DNA from: Pseudomonas tremae
Lineage (GTDB): Bacteria > Pseudomonadota > Gammaproteobacteria > Pseudomonadales > Pseudomonadaceae
Assembly: GCF_001401155.1 (NCBI RefSeq)
Contig: NZ_LJRO01000049.1
Coordinates: forward strand, 1-43,767
Direction of reading: 5' to 3'
DNA: 43,767 nt
Of this stretch, positions 15,787 through 24,205 are shown one piece after another. Position 1 is the stretch's first letter, and every line of letters starts with the position of its first letter. The position numbers and the translations under genes were made by a program. The notes below the pieces were generated by a model that was not told where the DNA came from, searched no databases, and was given only the letters and a program-made list of their open reading frames with translations.

Positions 15787-16827
15787 TTATTGTGGGGTCG
15801 TCTCGGCGCCTGCTGGCGAGGCGACGCGTACGCCACCCTGCCCTACGAGAATCAGATTGCCCTGAAGGTTGGCGGCGACACCTGCCAGCGAAATACGGTC
15901 GGGGCGATTGAAAACCTCGAATGTTTCGCCATCGTCGTGGCTGCGCATGACGCTGCCACCGTTGCCGACCAGCACCAGCGAACCATCGGTCAGCAGAGTG
16001 GCGCTGGCCAGGCCGAATTCGACAGGTCCTCGCGCGCCTTTGAGCTCGATGGGTTGCCAGCTATCACCAAAGTCGGTGGAGCGAAACAGGTTGCCGCGCA
16101 ACCCATAAGCCAGCAGCGTCGAGGGCTGTGCCGTGCCGGTCACACCAAACAATGACCCTTGATAAGGACCTTCGATCTTTTCCCAGGTCTGCCCCTCGTC
16201 ACCCGAGCGAAACATGCTGCCTGCTTCACCCACGACGAACAGCCCCGCCTCTTTCACCTGAGCGATGGCGTTCAGGTGGTATTGATCTTCGTTGTCCAGA
16301 CGATCGCTGATGTCCTGCCAATGCTTGCCGCCGTCACCGGTGCTCAGCAAAACGCCGTAAGCACCCACGGCCAAGCCGTTGTTGAGGTCCTTGAACCAGA
16401 CATCCAGCAACGGTGCTTCGCGTTTCAGGTCCTCGAACTGCTTGCTCCAGCTTTTGCCGCCATCGTTGCTCGCCAGTATCTGGGCGTCGTGCCCCACAGC
16501 CCAGCCGTGCTGCTCATCGACGAAAAAAACCGCCGTCAACAGCTGGCGGGTAGGCACGCTGGCCTGCGTCCAGGTTGCGCCCTGATCATCGGAAAACAGG
16601 ATATGCCCATGATCACCGACGACCACAATGCGTGCCCCGGCATGGACGACATCCAGTAGCAGGCCGCGTGAGGCTTTGGCTGATTCGATAGCGTAAACGG
16701 CGTTATTTTCAGTGGATGCTGCAATCGGCACAGAACCGGACTCAGCCGAGGCAAACGCGCATGAAACAAGCGTCATCAACAACAGGCCGGCGCATAGCCG
16801 GGTGCGCCGATGGAAAGGCTCACGCAT
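15787..16827 (-). CDS. YCF48/BNR-repeat beta-propeller, exported
   Basis: 346 residues. Repeated SDDQGATW, SNDGGKSW, STGDGGKHW, SGDEGQTW, STDFGDSW and SHDDGETF motifs are Asp-box (BNR) turns of a YCF48/Hcf136-type propeller. The N-terminus has a signal sequence ending in LVSC (Cys at about residue 23), which fits a lipobox, so the protein may be an outer-membrane or inner-membrane lipoprotein; an AxA cleavage site just after it is the alternative. Its genomic link to an RND exporter and a DUF1329 protein suggests a periplasmic scaffold for that transporter. It is not related to photosystem assembly here. Confidence 0.82.
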   Translation of the reverse strand: MREPFHRRTRLCAGLLLMTLVSCAFASAESGSVPIAASTENNAVYAIESAKASRGLLLDVVHAGARIVVVGDHGHILFSDDQGATWTQASVPTRQLLTAVFFVDEQHGWAVGHDAQILASNDGGKSWSKQFEDLKREAPLLDVWFKDLNNGLAVGAYGVLLSTGDGGKHWQDISDRLDNEDQYHLNAIAQVKEAGLFVVGEAGSMFRSGDEGQTWEKIEGPYQGSLFGVTGTAQPSTLLAYGLRGNLFRSTDFGDSWQPIELKGARGPVEFGLASATLLTDGSLVLVGNGGSVMRSHDDGETFEVFNRPDRISLAGVAANLQGNLILVGQGGVRVASPAGAETTPQ

Positions 16828-17065
16828 GGACTTCTCCCTTTTCTTATTATCAGAGGGTCGCTAAAACAGCACCGACCAGCCCTTGCAGCCCCACGCCCGT
16901 AGCCGTCAGGCCATGCCTTTGCGCAAGCTCGGCCATCCTAGGCAGCTTTGCAAATGCCTGACAATCGCCATGTCGTTATCTTTTGTTAAGCGCTGTGGAT
17001 GTGATTGATCGAACATCACGAGCAATGATCGACCCGCACCGTCGAAAGACTCGACAGGTGCTCGG
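16828..17065. other. Non-coding gap within the RND/DUF1329 cluster
   Basis: These 238 bp between the DUF1329 stop and the YCF48 start hold no supported gene. The place is notable because a DUF1302 gene commonly accompanies this cluster, and no remnant of one is recognisable here. Confidence 0.4.
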
Positions 17066-18421
17066 TTATCGAACGCCGCTGCGGCGCAAGGCAACCGGTT
17101 TGAATGCATTTGCAGGGGGCACGGGTTGTGAAAAATCACTGGTGCCAGATTCTTGATTGTCCAGATTCTGGACGTGATAGCGCCGGGCCTGAAGGTCATG
17201 AAAGACGTCCAGCGCAGACCAGGTGGTCGGCAGTTCGTAGTAGTTTTTCAAGTAGGCCATGGAGACCCGCCACAAGTGACCGCGACCGTCATATTGATCA
17301 ACGATTGCAGCCTGCCAGCTGTCTTCGTCCAGATACAGCGTGCGCCGCGAGTACACATGCCGCGCCGAAGGTTTGAGCGTGCCCTCCACCACCCAGACCC
17401 GATGCAGCTCATGCCGCGTGTACGCCGGATTGAGGTGTCCGACCTGCAACAATTGGCGATAGGAGATGTCCGGGCTGGATATCCGGTAATTGTTGTAGGG
17501 AATATAGATTTCGCGTTTGCCCAGCAGCTCCCAGTCGTAACGGTCCGGCGAGCCATTGAACATGTCGGTGTCATCCGCCGTACGCAGCCCCTCAGAGGCT
17601 GGTATCGGCAGGTCATAGGCCAGGCTCGGCGCCCGCCGTACCCTGCGTTGACCGGTACTGTAGGCCCAGGCCTGACGCGGCTCCTGTACCTGATCGAGCG
17701 TTTCGTGAACCAGTACTGCGGAGTCGGTCATCCGTGCCTGGCACTGAGTGAACGACAAGTAGTAGAACAATACGTTATCGAGACTGGCGAAGCTGCCGTA
17801 CGGGTCATAGAAGCGAAACAGGATTTCCTGTCGCGAGGTGACCGGCTTGAAACTGCCGTCGCGCTGGACGGCGACTTCAGAGGCACGGCGCACCACGTAA
17901 TGGCCTCGATACCGGGCTATGTGGTTCCACACCGCTTGAATGCCTTTCTTCGGAATGGGAAAAGGAATAGCACCATAGGCATCGGCAAAACCGTTGCCGC
18001 CATCGATGAGACGGGCTTTTTTCGCGTTGCGCCGAGCGTTGTCGTATACCCATTGGGGTGCCGACCCGGAGCGCCGGGTCGGGTAGATAGGCATCTGATA
18101 ACTCTCGGGGTAGGCCTCGAACATCGCCACTTGGCCTGGTGTCAGCCGCGCACGATAAAGATTCAGGTTGGCACGGGTGATGCTGAACAACGGCCTGTCA
18201 CTGGCATAGGGATCGATGTGCCGCGTGCCGGCCCCTTGATACTCCGGCGGGGGGCGAGTGATTCCGCCGCTCCAGGCCGGTATGCTTCCGGCTGCATTGC
18301 CAGCCATTTCGCCTCCAAGTGGCGTCAGCCCCTTGCCCAGCGTCAAGCCATCGCTGGCCGTGCTGATGTTGATCGTAAGCAGCAGCGCCAGCGCGAGCCC
18401 TATCCATTGTTTAACGAGCAC
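17066..18421 (-). CDS. DUF1329 family protein (exported, LolA/LolB-like fold expected)
   Basis: GTG at 18421 is the start: AAGGAGA lies at 18428-18434, six bases upstream, and the first residues (VKQWIGLALALLLTINISTA) form a signal peptide. The longer frame reaching 18532 has no such support. The 451-residue product shows DUF1329 features: an early LGKGLTPLGGEMAGNAAGSIPAWSGG segment (here split by its glycine-rich turn), a mid RNAKKARLIDGG, and a late VWVVEGTLKP followed by RRTLYLDEDSW. The family is predicted to bind lipids in the periplasm or outer membrane and travels with RND exporters. The role here is inferred from that association. Confidence 0.85.
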   Translation of the reverse strand: MLVKQWIGLALALLLTINISTASDGLTLGKGLTPLGGEMAGNAAGSIPAWSGGITRPPPEYQGAGTRHIDPYASDRPLFSITRANLNLYRARLTPGQVAMFEAYPESYQMPIYPTRRSGSAPQWVYDNARRNAKKARLIDGGNGFADAYGAIPFPIPKKGIQAVWNHIARYRGHYVVRRASEVAVQRDGSFKPVTSRQEILFRFYDPYGSFASLDNVLFYYLSFTQCQARMTDSAVLVHETLDQVQEPRQAWAYSTGQRRVRRAPSLAYDLPIPASEGLRTADDTDMFNGSPDRYDWELLGKREIYIPYNNYRISSPDISYRQLLQVGHLNPAYTRHELHRVWVVEGTLKPSARHVYSRRTLYLDEDSWQAAIVDQYDGRGHLWRVSMAYLKNYYELPTTWSALDVFHDLQARRYHVQNLDNQESGTSDFSQPVPPANAFKPVALRRSGVR

Positions 18422-18520
18422 AGTGGCTCTCCTTGTTTGACTGGCCGGAAAAGCGTGCCTGGCAGTGCGCCCCCAGGGTGGCAGCATGAACGGGTTCAAT
18501 ATGCTTGAGGCATGAGCAAC

Positions 18521-18560
18521 TGTCCGATACACGCCGCCTGTGCAAGCGGCGTATCGGACA
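18521..18560. repeat. Long inverted repeat upstream of the DUF1329 gene
   Basis: TGTCCGATACACGCCGC (18521-18537) and GCGGCGTATCGGACA (18546-18560) pair over 15 bp with a two-base bulge (AC) and an 8-nt loop. The repeat lies 100 bp upstream of the DUF1329 start, in its probable promoter region. It could be an operator, a cruciform or a terminator for incoming transcripts; there is no T tract on either side. Confidence 0.5.
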
Positions 18561-18950
18561 ACTACACAGTGATCAACTGAACAAATAGAACATGCCGATC
18601 TTTTGGGTCGGACACAGACTTACAAAGCACTTGCCTGACTCACCCTTACGCGTGACGGAATAAGCAATCCGGTAGCGGCGAGCAGGCAGAACGGTGCATC
18701 CCGATGCAACCTGAATGCCAGAACACCCAAGGCAAACAGATCAGGAACACTATCAAGTACAGTTCAGATCATTCAGTGAATGTTCTTTATCAGCGAGTCT
18801 GCAAGTTCAAGAAAGACGGTTTGATTGTCTGACAGCTATTGAAGTCAGCCCGACAATTCTTGCCGGCTGTTATCAGAAACGTACACCGTCCGTAACAGTG
18901 AAGTGTTACGCATTCGCGCAAGTAACACGCGAACGGAATATGCAAAGGGA
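18561..18950. other. Non-coding gap between two minus-strand operons
   Basis: No gene with a plausible start and ribosome site is seen in this 390-bp stretch. It should hold the terminator of the yjf-type operon (minus strand, ending at 18951) and part of the DUF1329 promoter region. Confidence 0.4.
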
Positions 18951-20108
18951 TCAATCAATGACCGCATGCGGCAGAAAACGGCTGGTGTCTTTGGTGATCA
19001 GGCTGTCGTCCTCGCGTATCCCGATGCCTGAAGCCAGGTCACCGATGACCCAGGAACCGATCAACGTGTAGCTGTCACCGAATTTCGGTAGCGGCGAATA
19101 TGCCTGGAGAATATAAGGCGCATCCGTGTAGGGGCCGTCGACCGCAATGACCTGATCGCCTGGCGTGCGCATCTGGATGTTGGCGCCTTCGCGGGAAAAG
19201 TAGGGTTTGCGCACCCAGCCCTTGGGCACCGGTTTAGTTGCGTCCAGATCGACAGACGACGGCAGCAGGTTCGGATGTCCCTCATTGAATTGCCACAATA
19301 ATGGCAATATGCCTTTGTTACTGAGAATCGCCTTCCACGCAGGCTCGACGAATTGGGTGCCGCTGGCGGGCACATGTTTGCCAAATTCCTCGTGAAATAT
19401 GTGTTCCCACGCATGCAGCTTGAACAGGCGTTCGATCCAGCCCCCTTGCAGATCGACAAAACGCCCGTCGGCATCGAGCCCGATGTCTTCGATGTCGATA
19501 TGCCGGGCGTCAATGCCAACGTGCGCCGCCATGCGCCTCAGGAAATCAGTCGTGCCACGGTCCTCGACAGAGCCGGACATGGCGGAAAAATAGAATGGGG
19601 TCTGTGCCGAAAATTCTGCGAAAGCCCGCACCAGGTCTTCTGCGATCGAATTGAACTGGGTGGCACGCACGGGCAGGACCCCGCGCGCCATCTGCTCTTC
19701 GAGCCAGAGCAACTGAAATGCTCCGGCCTCCATCAGGCTGGTCGGGGTATCCGCATTGATCTCGTACATCTTTGCCGGCCCTGTACCGTCGTAGGCAAAG
19801 TCGAACCGTGCATAGAGATGCGGGTGCCCTTGTTTCCAGGACGTCTGGATCACATCGAAAAACGCTTCCGGAATTGCCAGTTGGCGCAGCAGCTCTTCGC
19901 TGTCGACCACCCGTGCCACTGCATCCAGACACATCTGGTGAAGTTGCTGGGTGGGCTCTTCCAGGTCGCGGGTAATCTGCTGTTCGGTGAACAGGTAGTA
20001 CCCGCGCTCGTCCCAATACCGCTCGCCGTCGATGGTGTGAAAGTTGAAACCTTCACGCTCCGCCGTCTGGCGCCAGTCCGGGCGTTCCTCGATGCTTATC
20101 TTCTTCAT
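18951..20108 (-). CDS. yjfC: Glutathionylspermidine-synthase-like ATP-grasp ligase (YjfC/YgiC type)
   Basis: 385 residues of the GSP_synth family without the amidase half of classical Gss. Recognisable pieces are FDFAYDGTGPAKMYEINADTP (here one continuous block covering the ATP-grasp acidic residues), the glycine-containing KPYFSREGANI loop, and the terminal GSWVIGDLASGIGIRED. The fold joins a carboxylate to an amine with ATP; E. coli YgiC/YjfC homologues do not have an established substrate. It is the last gene of the yjf-type operon, 11 nt after the DUF1190 lipoprotein gene, and may modify a protein tail rather than glutathione; that is inference from published comparative-genomic ideas and from the neighbourhood. 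Confidence 0.88.
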   Translation of the reverse strand: MKKISIEERPDWRQTAEREGFNFHTIDGERYWDERGYYLFTEQQITRDLEEPTQQLHQMCLDAVARVVDSEELLRQLAIPEAFFDVIQTSWKQGHPHLYARFDFAYDGTGPAKMYEINADTPTSLMEAGAFQLLWLEEQMARGVLPVRATQFNSIAEDLVRAFAEFSAQTPFYFSAMSGSVEDRGTTDFLRRMAAHVGIDARHIDIEDIGLDADGRFVDLQGGWIERLFKLHAWEHIFHEEFGKHVPASGTQFVEPAWKAILSNKGILPLLWQFNEGHPNLLPSSVDLDATKPVPKGWVRKPYFSREGANIQMRTPGDQVIAVDGPYTDAPYILQAYSPLPKFGDSYTLIGSWVIGDLASGIGIREDDSLITKDTSRFLPHAVID

Positions 20109-20119
20109 GGCCCGTTCCG

Positions 20120-20863
20120 TCAGCCTCCGAAGCTGCTGCCGCCGCTGCTTTTACCGCCCCAGCCGCTGCGTGCCGAAGCCTGGCTGCCGAAGCCACCACG
20201 CGAAATGGTCGATGACACCGACGACGAGCCAGAACCCGAGCTGCCCAGATTACGCCCCAGGGTGCTCTTGCCGTAGCTGCGGTCCGGGCTGGATTGAGCC
20301 TGGGTCGAACGGCTGAAAGTCTTGCCGCGGTCGATCTGGCTGGGCAAAGAAGAGCTGTAATACCCACCCCGATCATCACGCGTCTGATAGATGGGTTGCG
20401 AGTAACGGTTGCCGCCAAAGCCGTTGCTGAGCAAGTTGCCGATCAGCAGACCCGCCATCAGCCCGGTGGTGCCACTCATGCCGGCGGGAGCGGACTGCGT
20501 GACTTCCTGATTGGCTCTGTCCAGCGCTTCCTTGGGCACCTGCCCGGAGAAGCCCAGCTCGAAACCGCCCATCTTTGGTACGTATTTGCCGTCGGACGTT
20601 ACCTGGCAGTAATCCGGCACGAAGTCCGCGTCGCAGGACGCCTTGTCATCATAAGTCGGGGCAATGCGCCGATGGTCGGACAGCGCCTGCATGTAGGCGT
20701 CCGAACACACGTCCACCGGCACCTTGGCCTCGACGCATTCCTGCACCGACTTGAAATTGGCCTTGGCTTCGAAATTCTGTTTGCTTTCAGACGGGCCACA
20801 CCCGGCCAGAGCCAGAGGAAGCGTGCTGGCAAGTACCAGTTTTACTGAACTACGTCTCATCAT
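20120..20863 (-). CDS. DUF1190 (YgiB/YjfM-like) lipoprotein with Gly/Ser-rich tail
   Basis: 247 residues. A signal peptide ends in LALAGC, a textbook lipobox with Cys at about residue 22. The conserved DUF1190 domain follows (SVQECVEAKVP, VCSDAYMQAL, DFVPDYCQV) with paired cysteines, then a short hydrophobic GLMAGLLIGNLL segment. The last 70 residues are low-complexity Gly, Ser and Arg (for example SRGGFGSQASARSGWGGKSS). It is encoded 24 nt after the DUF350 gene and 11 nt before the ATP-grasp ligase; DUF1190 and this ligase are paired across many proteobacteria, so the tail is an obvious candidate substrate. That is not shown. Confidence 0.85.
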   Translation of the reverse strand: MMRRSSVKLVLASTLPLALAGCGPSESKQNFEAKANFKSVQECVEAKVPVDVCSDAYMQALSDHRRIAPTYDDKASCDADFVPDYCQVTSDGKYVPKMGGFELGFSGQVPKEALDRANQEVTQSAPAGMSGTTGLMAGLLIGNLLSNGFGGNRYSQPIYQTRDDRGGYYSSSLPSQIDRGKTFSRSTQAQSSPDRSYGKSTLGRNLGSSGSGSSSVSSTISRGGFGSQASARSGWGGKSSGGSSFGG

Positions 20864-20887
20864 GAGTCTCCTTGTTCAAGGCTGCTG

Positions 20888-21313
20888 TCAGACCGATGGG
20901 GTCATGCAGGCGGCGTTGAGAAGACCGACGCTGATCGCGACGCTGGCCGAATAGATGGCGGCTGCCAGCTCGCCCCTGGCAATGCGGGCAGACAGGCCCT
21001 TGAGCACCAGGCTGGTGACGCCGAACGCCAACAGTTGCACCACGGCAGCAATTACCACCCAAACGATCACGTCCAGAATGCTGATGCTGTAGGTGATGAT
21101 GTTGCTGGCCGGCAACGCGAAACCGATCAACGAGCCACCCAGTGCCAGTGCAGCGGCGCTGTTGTTCTCGCGGATCAGCGCGAACTCCTTGTGCGGCGTG
21201 ATCCTGCTGTAGATGAACTGGAACAGCGCGAACAGAATCGCCGCAACCAGGATGTACATGATAAAGCCGAACACGGCAGTGGCATTGAGCGACATACGCA
21301 GCGCGTCGATCAT
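20888..21313 (-). CDS. yjfL: DUF350 membrane protein (YjfL-like)
   Basis: 141 residues, four transmembrane helices arranged as two similar halves; each half has a cytoplasmic or loop motif of the DUF350 type, RENNSAAALALGGSLIGF in the first and ARGELAAAIYSASVAISVG in the second. DUF350 proteins are small inner-membrane proteins of unknown activity, strongly linked to PspA-like and DUF1190 genes. The gene starts 13 nt after the DUF2491 gene and is cotranscribed with its neighbours. Confidence 0.85.
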   Translation of the reverse strand: MIDALRMSLNATAVFGFIMYILVAAILFALFQFIYSRITPHKEFALIRENNSAAALALGGSLIGFALPASNIITYSISILDVIVWVVIAAVVQLLAFGVTSLVLKGLSARIARGELAAAIYSASVAISVGLLNAACMTPSV

Positions 21314-21326
21314 GAGGATTTCCTTG

Positions 21327-21992
21327 TCAAAGAACGTTGATATCAGTGGATTGCAGCGTGATGCCTACCGCCGTGGTCAGCGTGATGCTGCCCTCTTCGT
21401 CTTCCTCCACGGAAAACAGCAGAAACTCACGGCGATTGATCAGGCCCGTTTCGCGCGCGTACAGCATGCTCAAGTGTCTGACGCGATAGGCCGCGTCAGG
21501 GCTGACGATGTCTTCGTCCAGCGGTGTCAGCTCGGTCTGGCCTGGCGAAGTACCCCACTGGCGTTCGAATACTTCGCCGTCGTGCTCGTAGGTCGGCAGG
21601 CCGATCTTCGACGACGGGCCGGTCAGGCGCAGCAATTCGTCCTTGCTGGTGATCGGCTCGGCGCTGTAGTAGCCGAACAGAATGATATCCTGCACGTCTT
21701 CCGGATTGGGTCCGTTGCTGACCACTTGCAGGAAGTAGTCCTCGTTATCCAGATAGAAACGATGAATGGCCATCGACTGGCCCAGGTCGACACACCCCAC
21801 GGCCCAGACTTTTTCGTCGCCGGGGACGACCACCTCTGAATGGCCTTCGAGCAACAGCTTCAATGAGCTGTCCAGGCACAGCATTCGTCCGGACGCCAGC
21901 CCGAGCGGGCTGAGCGTGCCGACTGATCGTTCGCCATCACCACCAGATGCCTTGGGTGCTTCCAGCCCCATGGCACGTTTGAACCAACTCAT
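21327..21992 (-). CDS. yjfK: DUF2491 family protein (YjfK-like)
   Basis: ATG 21992 is chosen because an AAGGA box lies about 10 nt upstream and the extra N-terminal residues of the longer frame (to 22055) are basic and unconserved. The product has 221 residues, is acidic and soluble, with a short amphipathic start (SWFKRAMGLEAP) and a beta-rich body (LDNEDYFLQVV, IILFGYYS). DUF2491 has no known activity; it is a constant member of the yjf-type cluster with PspA and DUF350. Here the rhomboid gene separates it from the PspA gene by intervening 22072-22626. Confidence 0.82.
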   Translation of the reverse strand: MSWFKRAMGLEAPKASGGDGERSVGTLSPLGLASGRMLCLDSSLKLLLEGHSEVVVPGDEKVWAVGCVDLGQSMAIHRFYLDNEDYFLQVVSNGPNPEDVQDIILFGYYSAEPITSKDELLRLTGPSSKIGLPTYEHDGEVFERQWGTSPGQTELTPLDEDIVSPDAAYRVRHLSMLYARETGLINRREFLLFSVEEDEEGSITLTTAVGITLQSTDINVL

Positions 21993-22071
21993 AATCCATT
22001 TCCTTGCAGTCGACGGGAGACGATATATAAATCTCTTTAACCGGAACAGGCGCACGGCTCGCGAGACGGGT

Positions 22072-22626
22072 TCATTTCGGCGCGAGTAATGTTCTGGAAT
22101 GCATCAGCCACGCCACACAAACACCCGCCAGCGCACCGGCAATGTGTGATTCGAATGACACACCGGCCACCGGCACGAAGCCGAAAACCAGCCCGCTATA
22201 AGCGGCCACTACCAGCAGCGCGATCAGCACGCTGGCGATACTGCGCTGGTACCAGCCTCGCGCCAGCAGATAAGCCCACAAACCGAAAATCAGGCCGCTT
22301 GCGCCGACATGAATATTGCTGCGTCCAAAGCACCAGACCAGCAGCCCGCCCAGCAGGCAAACCAGCCCGGCGACCCACGCATAGCGCCTGACCCCCTCAG
22401 TAGCCACCAGCCAGCTCAGCACAATGAACGGCAACAGATTGCTGATCAAGTGCTGAATCGAGCCATGTATGAAGGGAGCGAAAACAATTCCGCGCAGCCC
22501 GGTAAGGCTGCGCGGAATGATACCGAAATGAACCAGAGCGTTGCCGGTGATCGAGTTTATTGCCTGAACCGCAAGCAACACTGCCGACAGTACGAGGATG
22601 ACCTTGAGCCGTTTGGAGTACTCCAT
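22072..22626 (-). CDS. Rhomboid-family intramembrane serine protease embedded in the yjf-type operon
   Basis: 184 residues, six transmembrane helices and no cytoplasmic domain. The catalytic motifs are complete: HGSIQHLISNLLPF (loop His and Asn), HVGASGLIFG with nucleophile Ser in GASG, and the dyad His in ESHIAGALAG. It therefore should be an active protease cleaving transmembrane segments. It lies between the PspA-like and DUF2491 genes, 30 nt and 79 nt from them, on the same strand; it is not part of the E. coli yjf cluster. A substrate within the same operon (DUF350 or the DUF1190 lipoprotein's hydrophobic segment) is a reasonable guess. Confidence 0.85.
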   Translation of the reverse strand: MEYSKRLKVILVLSAVLLAVQAINSITGNALVHFGIIPRSLTGLRGIVFAPFIHGSIQHLISNLLPFIVLSWLVATEGVRRYAWVAGLVCLLGGLLVWCFGRSNIHVGASGLIFGLWAYLLARGWYQRSIASVLIALLVVAAYSGLVFGFVPVAGVSFESHIAGALAGVCVAWLMHSRTLLAPK

Positions 22627-22656
22627 TGACCGTCCCCGCCTGCCTCGTCGCTACGC

Positions 22657-23364
22657 TTACTGAGCCGGCGTCTGGCTTTTGGCTTTCAAACGCGCGAGCA
22701 CGTCTTCCGCACCACCGCTATTCGCACCGATCCCGGCATCCTGCAGGCGGCGCTCAAGATCACTGCCGCTGGACTGGCTGGCCAGTTCCTCGGCGGCTTC
22801 GAGCTTGGCATCCTGTTCGTCCTGACGCTGCTTGAGGCGCGCCAGCGAACCCACGGCGGTTTCCACTGCGCCACTGGCGCCACCGGTTGCCGTAGCGGTC
22901 GCAACCCGGGCGCGCTGCACGGTTTCGCGGGCCTTGGCCATCTCGACCTGTTGCTTGAGGCTCTTGATGCGCGACTCGGCCTTGATCACCTGCTCCTGCA
23001 GCAGACTGACCTGCTTGCTGAACTGGTCAGCCAGTTCCTGTTCCTGATCACGCAGGGCCTCGATCTCGGCAATCTTGTTGGCGCATTCAACAGCCAGAGC
23101 TTCTTCACCCTTGTTCAGCGCCTGCATGGCGCGGCCTTCCCAGTTCGCGATGCTGGTGGCATGTTCTTCAAGGCGCTGTGCCGACAACTTGTGCTTGGCC
23201 TTGATGGTGATCAGGCCGTCACGCGCCTTGACCAACGCGTTCTCTGCGTCGCGGATCTCCTGATCCAGAATGCGGATGGCGTTGGCATCGGCGATCGATT
23301 CGCCCACTTCGGAAGCGCCACCACGAACGGCAGTCACCAGTTTTTTCCAGATACTCGTAGTCAT
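22657..23364 (-). CDS. yjfJ: PspA/IM30 family protein (YjfJ-like)
   Basis: 235 residues, almost entirely coiled coil from about 25 to 150 (for example AENALVKARDGLITIKAK), preceded by a short amphipathic helix (IWKKLVTAVRGGASEVGE) as in PspA/Vipp1. PspA-type proteins form ESCRT-III-like polymers on stressed inner membranes. The C-terminal part is Ala/Gly/Ser-rich and ends in a small helical region. No PspF or PspBC gene is nearby, so regulation differs from the classical phage-shock system. It lies 26 nt after the DUF2170 gene. Confidence 0.88.
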   Translation of the reverse strand: MTTSIWKKLVTAVRGGASEVGESIADANAIRILDQEIRDAENALVKARDGLITIKAKHKLSAQRLEEHATSIANWEGRAMQALNKGEEALAVECANKIAEIEALRDQEQELADQFSKQVSLLQEQVIKAESRIKSLKQQVEMAKARETVQRARVATATATGGASGAVETAVGSLARLKQRQDEQDAKLEAAEELASQSSGSDLERRLQDAGIGANSGGAEDVLARLKAKSQTPAQ

Positions 23365-23390
23365 GAATGTTCTCCGCCTGACAGCGCTGT

Positions 23391-24044
23391 TCAGTAGATG
23401 AAATGATCTTCAAAAGCGTCGGCCGCACGCATCACGTTATCCGCGAGGGTGAGGATTTCCTGCACGATCACGGTAAGCGACGATGCCGCGCTCAGTGCTC
23501 CGAACAGGCAGTAGACTTCCTGATCGCTGCCCAGCTTTTCGATGCCGATCGAGGACAGCGGAAACAGATCGCGACTGCGTAGCACAACGTCGTTGAATGC
23601 CTGCACATTCTTGACCTTGTTCACTTCAATCAGCGTCGCGTCGGCCAGAATCTGCTCGCCTTCCACCGCAATGTAGATAGGCAGGTCGCCATGGTCGGCC
23701 ATCGTTAGCTTGATACCCGATCCATCAGCCTCGGTCACGTCGAGCTCGATCTTTCCGTTCGTCACCAGCTCCAACTCGCTAAGGGCCTTTTGCAGTGAGC
23801 TGATGGTCCAGTGGGTATTCTCGGTCATGAAATCCTCCAATTTGATCCTCTCGCCCAGAAAGGGCTGTCTTAATGCTTTTTCGATGCCTCGCAAGGCATC
23901 GACATTCTCGGGCCGGATCCAGAATTCCCGCTTGACCAGACCGGCGTCCTTGAGTCGCAGACGCATTTCACGCATGTAATCGGTAGAGCTCTTGGAAACT
24001 TTGGCCGGGACGGCTGCCTTGTCGCCTTGGGTTTTACGAGGCAT
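23391..24044 (-). CDS. yjfI: DUF2170 family protein (YjfI-like) with N-terminal helical domain
   Basis: ATG 24044 has a strong AGAGGGGAG box six bases upstream and is preferred to 24071. The 217-residue product has two parts. Residues 10-65 (STDYMREMRLRLKDAGLVKR then WIRPENVDALRGIEKAL) resemble small ribbon-helix-helix-like domains found in DNA-binding or antitoxin-type proteins. Residues from about 80 on are DUF2170 (LIEVNKVKNVQAFNDVVLR, LFPLSSIGIE). It is the first gene of the operon, so a role as regulator or as sensor of the downstream PspA system is possible but unproven. Confidence 0.8.
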   Translation of the reverse strand: MPRKTQGDKAAVPAKVSKSSTDYMREMRLRLKDAGLVKREFWIRPENVDALRGIEKALRQPFLGERIKLEDFMTENTHWTISSLQKALSELELVTNGKIELDVTEADGSGIKLTMADHGDLPIYIAVEGEQILADATLIEVNKVKNVQAFNDVVLRSRDLFPLSSIGIEKLGSDQEVYCLFGALSAASSLTVIVQEILTLADNVMRAADAFEDHFIY

Positions 24045-24117
24045 TGGCGCTCCCCTCTGGCTGTTGACCATGAATCAGGTGAGCAACGTATCAGATGTCT
24101 TCAAAGATAGATATGTA

Positions 24118-24127
24118 TCACATGTGA
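24118..24127. promoter_or_regulatory. TCACATGTGA palindrome upstream of the yjf-type operon
   Basis: A perfect 10-bp palindrome, 74 bp upstream of the DUF2170 start codon, next to an A/T run, in the only region that can carry the operon promoter. It has the opposite half-site orientation to a CRP/Vfr site. The factor is unknown. Confidence 0.3.
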
Positions 24128-24205
24128 GATTTTTTTTAGCGACGGGAGTAGTCGCGCTAGCGCAAGCGTGTTGGCTCGAGATCCAGCCGCTGACAGCTCT
24201 GAAGT

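Noticed and set aside
15787..16827. Photosystem II assembly factor
   Set aside because: The similarity is only to the YCF48/BNR propeller repeat; the organism is not photosynthetic and the context is an RND exporter.
24118..24127. TCACATGTGA as a CRP/Vfr site
   Set aside because: The half-sites are inverted relative to TGTGA-N6-TCACA, so it is listed only as an unknown palindrome.
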